A stretch of 64,000 bases of DNA, taken from the NCBI GenBank assembly GCA_937967505.1, contig CALCJM010000076.1:1-64000 (forward strand), in the 5' to 3' direction. A program made the position numbers and the translations under genes. This DNA is from an uncultured Pirellulaceae bacterium. GTDB taxonomy: Bacteria; Planctomycetota; Planctomycetia; Pirellulales; Pirellulaceae. Shown here piece after piece: positions 34,823 through 45,597 of this stretch; position 1 is the stretch's first letter; every line of letters starts with the position of its first letter. The notes under the pieces are model-generated. The model saw only the letters and a list, made by a program, of their open reading frames with translations, searched no databases and was not told where the DNA came from.

Positions 34823-37480
34823 CTACAGCACACCCAGTGCTACAAGCGAGTATCGGACGATCAGCCCCGCCGCGACAACACTTACGATACTCATCAGCTT
34901 GATCAGGATATTCAGGCTTGGTCCACTGGTATCTTTGAAGGGATCTCCCACTGTATCCCCAACAACCGCCGCTTTGTGGGCCGCGGAATTCTTGCCACCC
35001 AGATTACCTGCCTCAATAAATTTTTTGGCATTATCCCATGAACCGCCAGAATTTGACATGAAAATTGCCAGACAGAATCCGCAGCATAGCGTACCCAACA
35101 ACAATCCCAACACGCCGCCCACCCCCAGCAACAACCCCGTCGCGATCGGCGTCAGTATCCCCATCAACGATGGCAAAATCATTTCGTACTGCGCCGCCCG
35201 GGTACTGATGGCGACGGGGCGCGCGTAGTCCGGTTCTGAAGTACCCGCCATGATCCCTTCGTTGTCGGCAAACTGCCGGCGCACCTCGGCCACCATCAGA
35301 AACGCTGCCCGGCCAACAGCTTTCATGGTCATCGCGCAAAAAACAAACGTTGCCATGCACCCCACAAATACACCAATCAACACGCGCGGGTTAAGCACCG
35401 TGGCATCATATAGATTGGCGACATCCAACATGGTGGCCGATTCCAGTGCAATTAGAGGATCGGCCGTCTCCCGAAAGCTCCACAGGCCGTCTGTTTCGCT
35501 CATCAGCATTGCAGGCAACGGCGCACAGGCGGCGGTCTCGTTCCACACGGCCTCCACGGCAGGTTTGCGGATATGACCGGGCAGCACCAAAAATCCACTG
35601 ACCTCACCGCCACTCTTGCGAACCAAAAACATATCGTTCAATTTGTAGAAGGTGTCCTCGAGGACGACCACACCTGCCCGATCAACAGACTGCGCCCAGT
35701 TGTCGAACCCGGTTTTGACCTGTTCCACATACGCCGCCAGCAACGCCAATGCCGTCAGCGCTGCCGATCCAATGGCGAACCCCTTGCCTGTCGCCGCCGT
35801 TGTGTTGCCCAGACTGTCCAGTGCATCGGTACGCTGGCGAACCACGTCTTCCAATTTCGACATTTGAGCATTGCCGCCAGCATTGTCGGCAATCGGGCCG
35901 TAGGCATCGGTTGCCAGAGTGATACCCAACGTCGATAGCATTCCGACCGCAGCAATGCCAACTCCGTACAGCCCAAGGGTATATAGATTGGGGCGATTAT
36001 ATTCGAACCCCGTTGCCAGCCCGAAGGCCAGCATCATCGCCGCACAGACAACAATCACCGGCAACCATGTGCTTTTCATGCCATCGGCCACTCCCCCAAT
36101 AATTACCGTCGCCGCCCCGGTTTCCGCCTGGGAGGCTAGTTTCTGTGTTGGGCTGTACTCGTCACTGGTGACATATTCGGTCCATTTCCCGATGATAAAA
36201 CCGGCAATCAGGCCAACGGCGATGCTGCCGGCAATGCCGATATAGTTAGTCCCCAACAACGCCCAAGTCGCCAACGCACTTAACAATAACGTGCCGATCA
36301 TGGCCGCATCGATTCCTCGTCCAATCACTTTTAACAGGGCTTTTTGGCTGGCATCTTCAGATGCCTTGACCAAAAAGATACCGGAAACCGACATCACGAT
36401 TCCAATTGCTGCCACGACCATCGGTAAAAACAGCGCCCTGATTTGTAGCGAAAGAATCTGGTCCGGAGATCCGGCGGCAGTATTCATCGTGGCCATCGCC
36501 GCCACGCCAAGCGACGCCGTTGCCAGAATCGAACCGCAATAGGACTCATACAAATCTGCCCCCATACCCGCGACATCTCCCACATTATCGCCGACGTTAT
36601 CCGCGATCGTTGCCGGATTGCGGGGATCATCTTCAGGAATCCCGTTTTCAACTTTGCCAACAAGATCGGCACCGACATCTGCGGCTTTGGTAAAGATGCC
36701 TCCACCAACGCGCGCAAACAATGCCTGAGAGGACGCTCCCATCAACGAACACAACATGGTCACGGTAATGGTCTGCAAATCCAGATGGCAGACAAATCGC
36801 AGCACCGCGTACCAGATCGACATATCCAACGTGCCAAGCCCAACGACGGTCAGGCCCATCACGGCGCCACTGCGAAACGCAACTTGCAAACCCTCATTCA
36901 ATGATCGCATCGCACCGCTGGCGGTTCGGCTGCTGGCCGCCGTCGCAGTCGTCATGCCAATATGCCCCGCCATTGCCGACCAGAAACCTCCGGTAAGAAA
37001 TGCAAACGGAACCCAGTACTGTTGGATACCGGCCCACCGCGCCAGCAGCAGCAACCCAAACACCACGACAAAGAAAACAGCAACGACCTTGTACTGCTGT
37101 TTCAGGTAGGCACGCGCACCGGTGGTCACGTGATTGGCAATCTCCACCATGCGTGGCGTACCCGGGTCCGCCTGTTTCATCACGTAAAAAAACTTGAATG
37201 CAAAAAACAGCGCCAACAATGACGCCGCCAGCAAGATTCCCCAGAAAAAATACTCTTCGGTACGCACGGTGGCATTGCCCCAACCTGCGACTACCCAATT
37301 GTCCCCCACCAGTCCTTCCGGGGGGCTGGCCGCAGTTGCGGCCACTCCAGTCGTGGGCGGCTGAGCGGCCACGGCTGTGGCAGAGGAAACGCCCGATATT
37401 GCCGGGATCAACGATAGGCCCACCGACAGAAGCGCGAAAGAAATTGGAGAACAAGATTGGGCTACATCATTGAGTGGCAT
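34823..37480 (-). CDS. hppA: membrane-bound ion-translocating pyrophosphatase
   Basis: The 885-residue integral membrane protein couples pyrophosphate hydrolysis to H+ or Na+ pumping. An N-terminal extension (about 60 residues, with a signal-like stretch) precedes some 16 TM helices. Pyrophosphate-site motifs are [20 protein letters not shown] and [20 protein letters not shown]. The [10 protein letters not shown] loop has Ala at the position that is Lys in K+-independent enzymes, so the K+-dependent subfamily is expected. The late motif [10 protein letters not shown] and [17 protein letters not shown] complete the site. AAAGG precedes ATG 37480. Divergent from the TPR gene. Confidence 0.94.
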   Translation of the reverse strand: MPLNDVAQSCSPISFALLSVGLSLIPAISGVSSATAVAAQPPTTGVAATAASPPEGLVGDNWVVAGWGNATVRTEEYFFWGILLAASLLALFFAFKFFYVMKQADPGTPRMVEIANHVTTGARAYLKQQYKVVAVFFVVVFGLLLLARWAGIQQYWVPFAFLTGGFWSAMAGHIGMTTATAASSRTASGAMRSLNEGLQVAFRSGAVMGLTVVGLGTLDMSIWYAVLRFVCHLDLQTITVTMLCSLMGASSQALFARVGGGIFTKAADVGADLVGKVENGIPEDDPRNPATIADNVGDNVGDVAGMGADLYESYCGSILATASLGVAAMATMNTAAGSPDQILSLQIRALFLPMVVAAIGIVMSVSGIFLVKASEDASQKALLKVIGRGIDAAMIGTLLLSALATWALLGTNYIGIAGSIAVGLIAGFIIGKWTEYVTSDEYSPTQKLASQAETGAATVIIGGVADGMKSTWLPVIVVCAAMMLAFGLATGFEYNRPNLYTLGLYGVGIAAVGMLSTLGITLATDAYGPIADNAGGNAQMSKLEDVVRQRTDALDSLGNTTAATGKGFAIGSAALTALALLAAYVEQVKTGFDNWAQSVDRAGVVVLEDTFYKLNDMFLVRKSGGEVSGFLVLPGHIRKPAVEAVWNETAACAPLPAMLMSETDGLWSFRETADPLIALESATMLDVANLYDATVLNPRVLIGVFVGCMATFVFCAMTMKAVGRAAFLMVAEVRRQFADNEGIMAGTSEPDYARPVAISTRAAQYEMILPSLMGILTPIATGLLLGVGGVLGLLLGTLCCGFCLAIFMSNSGGSWDNAKKFIEAGNLGGKNSAAHKAAVVGDTVGDPFKDTSGPSLNILIKLMSIVSVVAAGLIVRYSLVALGVL

Positions 37481-37959
37481 TTCGAATTGCCTTTAGGTGC
37501 AGATAAAGGAGTCTTGCTTGTTATTAAAGCCCGTTTCCTGACCGGTTAAAACCCCATGCGGAACAAAAACCGGATTTTTCTATCGTCGTACGCGAGACCA
37601 GCCTCGAACCAACGCAAACGCTGTGCCGTAACTTTTTCAGGCTTCTTTTCGACCGCTTTCCCCAACACACATGCTAACGTTTCTGCCCTGCTCACGTTCC
37701 CGTCGCACCGCATCAAAATGCGGTGTTCGCCCCCGGGTTCGATCAGTACATCCAGCACGATCACAAACGCCAACAATCACAGCTTACAGGATGTTTTCGC
37801 AGTTTGTTGCTCTGCTACGGGCAATGACGGTCAGCATGAAATCACGTAGAATGACGCATGGTGATTCCAACATGCCGGTCAGGGTCCGGACAACCTGAGG
37901 GATCACGCCTTTCGATTGACACGTCGTCAACGAAGCAAATATTTATGACGAGGTTTACG
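37481..37959. other. divergent intergenic region
   Basis: A gap of about 480 bp between hppA and the TPR gene. It contains a small hairpin (CACCGCAT at 37706-37713 with ATGCGGTG at 37718-37725). Short ORFs on both strands (37546-37849) are not protein-like. Promoters of both genes should be here. Confidence 0.35.
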
Positions 37960-40113
37960 ATGTCTGCTGTTGGGTCTTTTGCCAAAAATATTTTCCGGTC
38001 AATGCTGTTGCTGGCCTGCTTGGGATGTGCGTGCTCCGGCGCAACGAAAGTCCTAGGGCAAGATTCAGATGCGGCGGTTGCCGAACCGGCCCCCGTTCAG
38101 GATCCACCTGCGGGAGGTGCGGAGGATGCCGGAAAAGCCGAAGACACGCCGGGGATGGACGATTTGGATAAGGCGTTTGATTTAAAAATCAATTCCAAAT
38201 CAACCCGGGATCTCGACAAAGTCGCACGATTGTGCGAACAGGCGATCGAAAAAGGACTGACCGCCGACGGTGCCGAACAAGCCAGGGTGTTGGCCAAAAC
38301 GGCTTACTATGAACACGCTCAACAGCTAACCGCGCGGATCCTTCCACGCGGCTCAAAGAAGCCGGACCCACGTTGGAAACCACTACGCCGTGAAGCGCTA
38401 CGTCGATTGGATAAAGCGGCCGAGATTGATCCTGAGATGGCTTCGGTGTATGTGCTGATGGCCAAACTGCAACAACTGCCACTGGGCGACAGGGAGAAGG
38501 GCAAGGCTGCGATCAACAAAGCGATGTCACTGATTGAGGGGGATGAACAATTGATGTCCGAAGCCCTGATCGTGAAAGTCAGACTGACCGATGACATCCT
38601 GTCTGATTCGGTCATGGAAGATGTAAACGAAGCGATCCGCCTAGATCCAAACAACCGCGAGGCCAGAGGACTGCGCAGCCAACTGCTGATGCGAGCCGGA
38701 AAACTGGAACAGGCATTTGAAGATCTGGACGCAGTGCTGGAAACCGCAGGCAGTTACGATGCCTACGCTGCACAGGCAGATCAACTACTAAAGAATCCGG
38801 AATTCCCCAAATCAGATGTCCTGCAGAAAGCAGCTCTCCGGTATCTGGAAAAGGCAATGGAGATTAAATCGGCACCCGATCTACTGCTGGCCAAAGCCAT
38901 GGTGCTACAGACGATGCAGAAGCCGGACGAAGCGTTGGCAGCCATCAACCAAAACCTGGAATCCAATCCGGAAAACTACAACGCTTTGATGATGCGATCG
39001 ACAATCAATGCTGCTCAAAAAAGGATCGATCAGGCAATTGAAGATCTGGACGCTGCCCTGGGAATTAAACCGGGCGATCCGAAAGTCTTGCTGCAAAGGA
39101 TGGCGCTTCATCAGCTAAATGAGAATTATGATTTGGCGATCGCTGATTGCAAACGGCTGAACGACATCAGCAACGGGAAGAACTTTGGCTTTCAGATGAC
39201 TCTGGCCCAATTGTATCTGTCCAACGACGAACCTTCCAAGGCCGTTGGCGCGATCGACAAAACTCTGGAGCAGTATGACGAAGGGGTTTGGGATAACCTG
39301 TCCCCTGTGGCCGGTTTCGAGGTGACACAGCGTCGATTGCGTGCCCTGCGAATGCGCGGCGATTGCCACCTGCATTCCGGTGACCACCAGGATGCAATTG
39401 ACGATTACGAACTGGGCGTTGATTTGACCGATGACATTGCCGATTTCAAACGCGCGCTGCCGCGTCCTGACCCACCCAAATTCTCCGATCGCGTGCCCGA
39501 AAACCTGAGACTTCAGGCCATGGAACAGTGGGAACAGGTCACAGAAGAACTGGACAAGGAATTTGTCGGCGATGCCGGATTGTTAAACAATCTGGCATGG
39601 GTGTTGGCGACCTCCACCATCGACAGTGTACGCAATGGTGAACGGGCGATTGAATTGGCAACCAGTGCCGCCGAGATTTCCGATTTTAAAGAGGCCTATA
39701 TCCTTAGCACACTGGCTTCCGCATACGCCGAAGTGGGTGAATTCGACAAAGCCAAAGAGTGGATCAACAAGGCGATCGAAGTCAATCGATCCGAAATTGA
39801 AACAATCAAGACCAATGAAAATATTGACGAAACAACACGCGCGGCGGCAATCAAGGAAGAGAACGAACAACTGGCAAGTTTAAAAAAGGAACTGGCCAGC
39901 TACGAGATAGAAAAACCGTGGCGAGAACGGCAAACGTCTAAAAAAGAAGGCGATGCGGTGCCGGAAGACGATGCGTCTCCCGAAGTGCACGAAGCCGGGA
40001 CCGCAGATGAAAAGGGCGGTAAAAAAAATAAAGAGGACGCAGCGGAAGAAGAAGCTGACGATATCGACATGGAAGAATCTAATTCCGAACATGCAGACGA
40101 TGACACAGAATAA
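37960..40113 (+). CDS. secreted TPR-repeat protein
   Basis: ATG 37960 (MSAVGSFAKN) follows GAGG with good spacing; ATG 37945 and the ORF start at 37858 are alternatives. The product of about 717 residues has a signal sequence (SMLLLACLGCACSGA; a lipobox is possible), a Pro/Ala/Glu linker, then many tetratricopeptide repeats (for example VLQTMQKPDEALAAINQNLE and AAQKRIDQAIEDLDAALGIK). A low-complexity acidic C-terminus (KEDAAEEEADDIDMEE) ends it. It probably scaffolds protein complexes in the envelope. Followed 19 bp later by the pterin dehydratase gene on the same strand. Confidence 0.82.
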   Translation: MSAVGSFAKNIFRSMLLLACLGCACSGATKVLGQDSDAAVAEPAPVQDPPAGGAEDAGKAEDTPGMDDLDKAFDLKINSKSTRDLDKVARLCEQAIEKGLTADGAEQARVLAKTAYYEHAQQLTARILPRGSKKPDPRWKPLRREALRRLDKAAEIDPEMASVYVLMAKLQQLPLGDREKGKAAINKAMSLIEGDEQLMSEALIVKVRLTDDILSDSVMEDVNEAIRLDPNNREARGLRSQLLMRAGKLEQAFEDLDAVLETAGSYDAYAAQADQLLKNPEFPKSDVLQKAALRYLEKAMEIKSAPDLLLAKAMVLQTMQKPDEALAAINQNLESNPENYNALMMRSTINAAQKRIDQAIEDLDAALGIKPGDPKVLLQRMALHQLNENYDLAIADCKRLNDISNGKNFGFQMTLAQLYLSNDEPSKAVGAIDKTLEQYDEGVWDNLSPVAGFEVTQRRLRALRMRGDCHLHSGDHQDAIDDYELGVDLTDDIADFKRALPRPDPPKFSDRVPENLRLQAMEQWEQVTEELDKEFVGDAGLLNNLAWVLATSTIDSVRNGERAIELATSAAEISDFKEAYILSTLASAYAEVGEFDKAKEWINKAIEVNRSEIETIKTNENIDETTRAAAIKEENEQLASLKKELASYEIEKPWRERQTSKKEGDAVPEDDASPEVHEAGTADEKGGKKNKEDAAEEEADDIDMEESNSEHADDDTE

Positions 40114-40132
40114 CCAGCCCCCAAGATATACC

Positions 40133-40480
40133 ATGAAAGTCCAATCCTCCAACCAACTTCAGCAGAAAAAATGCGTGCCCTGCGAAGGTGGGGTCGAACC
40201 TTGCACCTTGCCATTTGTTACCGAACAGCTTGCCGCACTTGACGGCTGGGAACTGACCGCAGACAAACAGCGCATCTCCAAACAATGGACGATGAAAAAC
40301 TTCCTCGCGGCGTTGACGTTCTTCAATGATGTGGGCGCGGTCGCCGAATCAGAAGCACATCATCCTGACTTGCATCTGGAAAACTATCGCAACGTACGAA
40401 TTGAAATCTGGACGCACGCGATCGGAGGGTTGAGCGAAAACGACTTTATTCTCGCGGCGAAAATCGACGACCTGGTTTGA
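40133..40480 (+). CDS. phhB: pterin-4a-carbinolamine dehydratase
   Basis: The ORF extends upstream, but ATG 40133 (MKVQSSNQLQQ) gives a 115-residue protein of the expected size. It is a 4a-hydroxytetrahydrobiopterin dehydratase: GWELTADKQRISKQW, NFLAALTFFNDVGAVAE and the signature EAHHPDLHLENYRNVRIE containing the catalytic histidines. It dehydrates the pterin carbinolamine formed by aromatic amino acid hydroxylases; in bacteria it is also linked to molybdopterin and folate work. No phenylalanine hydroxylase gene is in the window. Confidence 0.92.
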   Translation: MKVQSSNQLQQKKCVPCEGGVEPCTLPFVTEQLAALDGWELTADKQRISKQWTMKNFLAALTFFNDVGAVAESEAHHPDLHLENYRNVRIEIWTHAIGGLSENDFILAAKIDDLV

Positions 40481-40571
40481 ATCGACGGCCGGGGCTGAAG
40501 CAACGACTTGGTTTGGATCAGCACCGGGCCTCACCACTGCACCAGCTAAACCTTGGCCCGGGCCAGCCGTC

Positions 40572-43500
40572 TTACTCCAACCACCTTGAGCTGGCCGGTG
40601 GAATCGCTGTCCCGCCCGGACGAAACAGCCTTGGCTTGGGCAGGAACCGTGGCTCAAACCCGAAGCGAAAACCAAGGTTGTCGCGACTGGCGTCGTAGTT
40701 GAACCCCAACTCCACCAGGAACGATTCGCCAATGTACACGATTCCCAAGCGCTGTCCAATCGTGCCGACCTCGCCAAAGTCTACCTGGCCTCCCCCCTTG
40801 ATTCCCCATTTGTCACTCAGACGATAGGTGCCCAATGCTGTCAGCACGTTGCTGCTGATCGGGCCTTCGATGCTTCGCATCCCCAGATACAAATCACCGA
40901 CTTCTGGTCGATTGGCGTATGCGCCCACACTCACCGTCCGCAATCCTTGCGAGAAGAAATCCATGTGACCATCCGACACGATTGACAACCGGTCGCCAAG
41001 ATACCAGCGAAAATCGTAATTCAGCAGACCGGCATCGGCACCAAAGTTATCGCGCTGGGCGTCCGGGAAAAACGCGGTTTGCACGTCTAAGTTCACCAGA
41101 TCGACGATCCTCTGGCGACCGGGAGTTCCCCGCCGGGTCTGCCATCGCTGCCTGACACCAAATTTCACCATCGCCAGATCATCAAAAATTTCAACTGACG
41201 GCGATGTCACGTTGCTTTGCAGTGCCGACCGCAACGCGTAGGTTCGTTCATCATATTTCAGCGGCGTATCGCCACCGGCGGCGATGCCAAACGTATTGAA
41301 CGCAAACCGCCGTCGAAAATGCTCCTGGGCATCATCATCGAGCGCATCATACAGCGGCAGTTCGTTAATGTCTTGGGACGCATCGGCATAAAACGCGTCC
41401 AAATCAAACGATACTTTGTGCGCCAACCCGTTCAGATTCAACAGCACACTTTGTACCGTTGGGTCAACCTTCCAAACCGGTAGACTGGCCCGAACGCCCA
41501 CCTGTCCGGCAGCACGGAACAGATCGTTACCATCCAACGCCTCCTGCCACCACGTAAAATCAGACAACGCGTAAGGTACCACTTTGGTCGGTCCAAGCTG
41601 TAGCGGAATATTTAGCTCTTGGCGGGTGCCGACACGCATCCCCGCAACGTCGCGCTCCCACGCCAGCGGATCGAATTGGGCCGCATCAACCGGATCGGTC
41701 GGCGGTTCGGCCACACGCAGTCGCGCGTAACCGGCATGAGTATGACTATGAAACAAGGCCCGGTCACCAAAGATGGGCTGGCCGATGGTAAACTGATCGA
41801 AACGTGGCAACCACGATGTCTGAGTAAAGAAATCGTTGATTTGAACATCTGCCGTCAGATTGTAGCTTTGTGTGCCAAAATTACGTTCCAGCCACAGTCC
41901 GGTGGTCGCATCTTTTTCAGTATCCCATTCACGTTCGTAATACTGTTCCAGAAAGTTTCTGTCGGAAACGTACCCCAATTCGGCACGTAAAGAATATCCC
42001 GGTGCGAACTGGTGACGATGCCGGCCTACCACGCGCCCCCGAAAATCTCTTTCAGGTGTCAGATTGAATCGATCACGCCCAAGGAAGTCCTGCCCCTGGT
42101 CGTTGATAAACCAACTTTTATACTGGCCGCTAACCTGCCCGGGAATTCCCAGCAGCCCCTGCCGGTTGTAGTCGTACTGGTTGCCGTACCCCAACCCCCG
42201 TTCAGACAGATAGTCCAGAATTCCGGTCCAGCGTGTTCCTTGCGGTGCGCGGATCCCCAAAACCTGATACAGATCAAACCCCGTATGGATTTGAGTGCCA
42301 AAAATATTGTCGTTGTTGATGCCAAATTCGGTCAGATACAGTGATGGATCACTCAACCGTGTGGCAAACTGGGGCCATGAAAAAACCGGCACACCGCCCA
42401 GGTAAACTTTGTTCCCCGCCGCACGGGCAAAATAGTCGTCGCCAATCTGGGGCTGACCACTGGACGGGTCAAACAACAGCGCCCCCGTTTGCGGATCCGT
42501 CTTCTGCACCGGTTGATTGACCAGGTCCAGTTGCCGGGACTGAAGCCAGTAACTGGGAACGCCTCGTCGGCTGGAGGTGAACGCGCTATCAAAAGCTTGC
42601 AATGTGTTTTCGTCGATCTGCCGCACCACATCCGCTTTCAATCGCAGCAACCCGCGATAGTCGCGCACCGGCGTCAACACTTCAGCGTCTAGGATGGTTC
42701 CCTGGTTACGTTCGACGTTGTAGTACATGCGATCAGCGTAGATTACGCGGCGATCTTTGGAAAACACCACGTTGCCTTCCAGATACAGTTCGTTCTGTTG
42801 CCGACCGTCAGGCAGCGCGCGCTGCCACTGAACAACGCTGTCAGCAAGAATGACAACCTGTTCATTCTTATCCCCCTGGAAAACGCTCATCCGGGAAAGT
42901 TCGGGGGAGTCAAGCACGATGCGAACGCCGCCAACCCCCAGCGACACACGCTCGTCCGGGCGATCAGGATTGACGGACGATTTAAAATTCAGGCTCATTT
43001 TGGAATCGCGCGCCGAGATCTTGATCCTAGAACGGTTGGCGGAATTCCCTGTACGCGGAGTCGTTCGGCGCGTTGGGGGTCGGTCGGCCGGCGTTCCGCC
43101 AGAGGAGGGCAGGGCAGGCGAAGAAAAGAAATCATCCGCTGGTGACTGCCCCGGCAAAATTTGCTCCGGTGGCACCGCCAGAGTGGGGGCGGGTGTCTGG
43201 AATTGTGGCGTAGAAAACTGTGGCACGTCTCTTATGGACGGCAGCGCATCAGCAGGAGCCGGAACCAACTGGCCTGTCTGCGGCGAAACCATCATCGGTC
43301 GGGTCGCCGAAGCATTTTGAAAGGTCTGCCATGGGCCTCCGACGGCCGGGTTGGAATTCCACTCTTGAGCCAAGCTGCTTGAGCCCGCCATCAGCCCAAG
43401 GAAACTAACGAACCCAAATACAATCAACATCCAACCAACTTGCGCGCGGATCCCGCACAGCAGATTTCGCGGAGGCGAATCTGAGTTTTTGACGCGCTGT

Positions 43501-43649
43501 GTTTTGGCTCGGGGGGGCTTCAAAACGGCGATTGATTCCGGTGGAGTGATCAGCACAATGCAACCGGAGCAACTATTTTCCGGCGGCCGAGTATAGGAGT
43601 GCAAGCAAGCCCCCACAATACAGATGCCGGAGACTTGAGAGGCTTTCAA
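40572..43649 (-). CDS. LptD/OstA-like outer-membrane assembly protein
   Basis: The ORF gives 1025 residues; the first codon is TTG and the true start is uncertain (the signal peptide WMLIVFGFVSFLGLMAGSS begins near residue 73; GTG at 43556 or ATG at 43430 are alternatives). A Pro-rich region is followed by an OstA-like domain (LDSPELSRMSVFQGDK, NELYLEGNVVFSKDRRVIYA, RGLLRLKADVVRQID). A large C-terminal beta-barrel then follows (FRGRVVGRHRHQFAPGYSL, LSIVSDGHMDFFSQGLRTV). LptD inserts lipopolysaccharide at the outer membrane. No LptE partner is adjacent. Confidence 0.85.
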   Translation of the reverse strand: MKASQVSGICIVGACLHSYTRPPENSCSGCIVLITPPESIAVLKPPRAKTQRVKNSDSPPRNLLCGIRAQVGWMLIVFGFVSFLGLMAGSSSLAQEWNSNPAVGGPWQTFQNASATRPMMVSPQTGQLVPAPADALPSIRDVPQFSTPQFQTPAPTLAVPPEQILPGQSPADDFFSSPALPSSGGTPADRPPTRRTTPRTGNSANRSRIKISARDSKMSLNFKSSVNPDRPDERVSLGVGGVRIVLDSPELSRMSVFQGDKNEQVVILADSVVQWQRALPDGRQQNELYLEGNVVFSKDRRVIYADRMYYNVERNQGTILDAEVLTPVRDYRGLLRLKADVVRQIDENTLQAFDSAFTSSRRGVPSYWLQSRQLDLVNQPVQKTDPQTGALLFDPSSGQPQIGDDYFARAAGNKVYLGGVPVFSWPQFATRLSDPSLYLTEFGINNDNIFGTQIHTGFDLYQVLGIRAPQGTRWTGILDYLSERGLGYGNQYDYNRQGLLGIPGQVSGQYKSWFINDQGQDFLGRDRFNLTPERDFRGRVVGRHRHQFAPGYSLRAELGYVSDRNFLEQYYEREWDTEKDATTGLWLERNFGTQSYNLTADVQINDFFTQTSWLPRFDQFTIGQPIFGDRALFHSHTHAGYARLRVAEPPTDPVDAAQFDPLAWERDVAGMRVGTRQELNIPLQLGPTKVVPYALSDFTWWQEALDGNDLFRAAGQVGVRASLPVWKVDPTVQSVLLNLNGLAHKVSFDLDAFYADASQDINELPLYDALDDDAQEHFRRRFAFNTFGIAAGGDTPLKYDERTYALRSALQSNVTSPSVEIFDDLAMVKFGVRQRWQTRRGTPGRQRIVDLVNLDVQTAFFPDAQRDNFGADAGLLNYDFRWYLGDRLSIVSDGHMDFFSQGLRTVSVGAYANRPEVGDLYLGMRSIEGPISSNVLTALGTYRLSDKWGIKGGGQVDFGEVGTIGQRLGIVYIGESFLVELGFNYDASRDNLGFRFGFEPRFLPKPRLFRPGGTAIPPASSRWLE

Positions 43650-43820
43650 ATTTGTGCGGGATTGGGCTACAATTATCGGGGGAAATCGGCCCGGTTCGCC
43701 TGACTACCTCAAACAACCCCGCAGGGCTATCCACCCCCTGGCAACGGTTGTAAAGTTTGCATCGCAAACGCTAGCATTGAATCCAGATACCTTTCGTTGC
43801 CATCATTGGCGGAAACCTTC

Positions 43821-44309
43821 ATGCAATACAACGATGTCATCCAGCAGCTGATTGGGCCTGAGCCCCTGGAAAAATATGCAACAACGGATGTGGGAACGCG
43901 CGAAGTTTTGGTGGACCTTCAAAACCTGACATGTGCTGACCTGTTTCCCGACGGCTATGAGGATGCCGACATGGCGTCATGCTGTTTGAGCGGCCTGTGG
44001 CTGTTGCACAATTTTTTACGTGAGGGACACGAGATTTGCCAGGATATTGATACTCCGGCCGGCAGTTTCTGGCACGCCATCATGCATCGCGCCGAAGGCG
44101 ATTACTCCAACTCCAAATACTGGTACCGATTGGCAAAAACCGATCCGTTTCACGCCGATATCTCGACCGCCGCGGGCCAGCCCTACGAACCGGAGGCCTT
44201 GGTCGATGCGGTCCGGCAACAGGGAATCCTTGCAGTCCACGATCTGGTAACTGCCGAATGGCAGGTGCTGTTCAACCACTGTTACACCGAAGCAACCGGC
44301 ACGCTTTAG
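43821..44309 (+). CDS. conserved hypothetical protein
   Basis: ATG 43821 (MQYNDVIQQLIGPEPL) is preferred to TTG 43797. The 162-residue soluble protein has a conserved-looking segment SFWHAIMHRAEGDYSNSKYW and a hydrophobic helix (CCLSGLWLLHNFLREG). I recall similar His/Arg/Tyr-rich proteins in several phyla but no function. No signal peptide. It is alone on the plus strand, divergent from the LptD-like gene. Confidence 0.72.
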   Translation: MQYNDVIQQLIGPEPLEKYATTDVGTREVLVDLQNLTCADLFPDGYEDADMASCCLSGLWLLHNFLREGHEICQDIDTPAGSFWHAIMHRAEGDYSNSKYWYRLAKTDPFHADISTAAGQPYEPEALVDAVRQQGILAVHDLVTAEWQVLFNHCYTEATGTL

Positions 44310-44359
44310 TCAAATGAATTGCTTTAGTCAAACGAGGGATGCAGATAGTACTGCCGTTT

Positions 44360-44560
44360 TCAATTTTGGCCTCTCCTCCACAATGCAACGATCCACGACA
44401 GTACAAACACGGCGACAGCCGCAACAACAAACATGGCTTTACGGGAGTCTACCTCCGGTTGGCGCAAAACACCGATGGCAATCACTGCGGCCCAAATCAC
44501 CAATCCGGCAAACAGCAGAATGAAGGTTGTCCTGGATGTACGTTTTTCTTCTTCCGCCAT
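44360..44560 (-). CDS. small two-TM membrane protein
   Basis: ATG 44560 (MAEEEKRTSRTTF) follows CCGGAAGAAAA. The 66-residue protein has two hydrophobic helices (FILLFAGLVIWAAVIAIGV and AMFVVAAVAVFVLSWIVAL) joined by RQPEVDSRK, and ends in WRRGQN. No family recognised. It is divergent from another small two-TM protein gene starting 51 bp away; the two may be related in function. Confidence 0.6.
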   Translation of the reverse strand: MAEEEKRTSRTTFILLFAGLVIWAAVIAIGVLRQPEVDSRKAMFVVAAVAVFVLSWIVALWRRGQN

Positions 44561-44610
44561 TTTTCTTCCGGCCTGCAAAAGCCGCTTGAGTTTGAGAAAC
44601 CTGCCACGCC

Positions 44611-44871
44611 ATGATCTTTAAACCCAAAACGTCCCGCCGCCACCGTACGCACCTCGGATGTGGTTTTGCAGGTTTCGTGATGCTGGTCGTGATCGCTCTG
44701 ATGACATTCAATGCGATGATTGCCAGTTCATTTTTCCGGTTCACGTTGGGGAGTATTGATTCCAGAATTGTAGACCCTCTCAAATTCATCTCCACCGTGC
44801 TGTTGGTTTTTTTCGAGTACTGGTTATTCGACCGACTAACGCGCCGTTGGCTACAGCGCAAAAGCGATTAA
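44611..44871 (+). CDS. small two-TM membrane protein
   Basis: The 86-residue protein starts with a basic segment (FKPKTSRRHRTH), followed by GFAGFVMLVVIALMTF and a second helix (PLKFISTVLLVFFEYWLF) and a basic end (DRLTRRWLQRKSD). No family recognised. A clear terminator hairpin follows at 44935-44964. Confidence 0.6.
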   Translation: MIFKPKTSRRHRTHLGCGFAGFVMLVVIALMTFNAMIASSFFRFTLGSIDSRIVDPLKFISTVLLVFFEYWLFDRLTRRWLQRKSD

Positions 44872-44934
44872 GGTCATTAGGTTAAACATATCAACCCGTC
44901 CGACGATGGCGGATAACAAATAAGAGTTTGACAT

Positions 44935-44970
44935 CGCATTGAAGCAGAGTTCGGTCTCAATGCGTTTTTC
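44935..44970 (+). terminator. rho-independent terminator after the small membrane protein gene
   Basis: An 8-bp stem (CGCATTGA at 44935-44942 with TCAATGCG at 44957-44964) has a 14-base loop and is followed by TTTTTCG. It lies 63 bp after the stop at 44871. Confidence 0.7.
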
Positions 44971-45318
44971 GTTGGGTGAGCCAGAAAGGCTTGCCATTGA
45001 TTGAACAAGCCGATGCTCAAACTATCTGTTCAAGAAACCCGTAGTGACGATGCCCCTGTGTTCACCTCGCACTGCTCGTGAGGTGAGGAATTTGGTTCGA
45101 TGGTGCCAGTGCGATGACAGCCCAAGGTCAGTCGAGGCAACTTGCGATCTGAGTTTGGTGAGAGGGTTCTCTCTGGGCTGAGTCATTTCCTGCGTTCCAA
45201 AGTTCGGTTTGTGTGGCCAACGGCTTGCTCTTTTGCTGGTCGTCCCGTGGCCAGCGCGTACCTCGGACACGACTGCGGCGTGTTTTTGAAAATTCGGGTT
45301 TTAATCGCTTTAACGTTT

Positions 45319-45597
45319 TCATGGCGGGCCGCGCTTGGGAATTGAGCGCCGCCAGATGACGTGATGGCGCTCATTGGTGATATACAACAACGCCATTTCG
45401 CCACCGCAGTCACGGCAAGTTGGAATCGGTCTCTTGATCACCGGCTCAAACATCGTCGCGCCCAATGGGAAGCACCAGTCTTTGTACATCCACACCAACC
45501 AACGAACGTCTGCCAGTTGCACCTTGCTGTTGGGGCTCACGAAGCGAGCTGACTGGAATACGCACTTGCTCGTTCCCTTCAGGCCTTCGACAACCAA
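45319..45597 (-). pseudogene. possible transposase C-terminal remnant (zinc-ribbon-like)
   Basis: The 92-codon frame encodes KRPIPTCRDCGGEMALLYI followed by TNERHHVIWRRSIPKRGPP at its end. The single CxxC with following short beta pattern and an RGPP end recall the C-terminal tails of some transposases or ISxO-type proteins, but I cannot name the family. No intact catalytic domain is present and no start with a ribosome-binding site. It could be a decayed mobile-element end or a chance ORF. Confidence 0.3.

Noticed and set aside
37546-37849. Opposing ORFs between hppA and the TPR gene
   Set aside because: The strands cannot both be coding here; no recognised motif or start signal.
40484-40571. 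Long GC-rich imperfect hairpin between phhB and the LptD-like gene
   Set aside because: Pairing is poor, there is no T tract, and it includes near-direct repeats of the phhB end; too weak to call a terminator.
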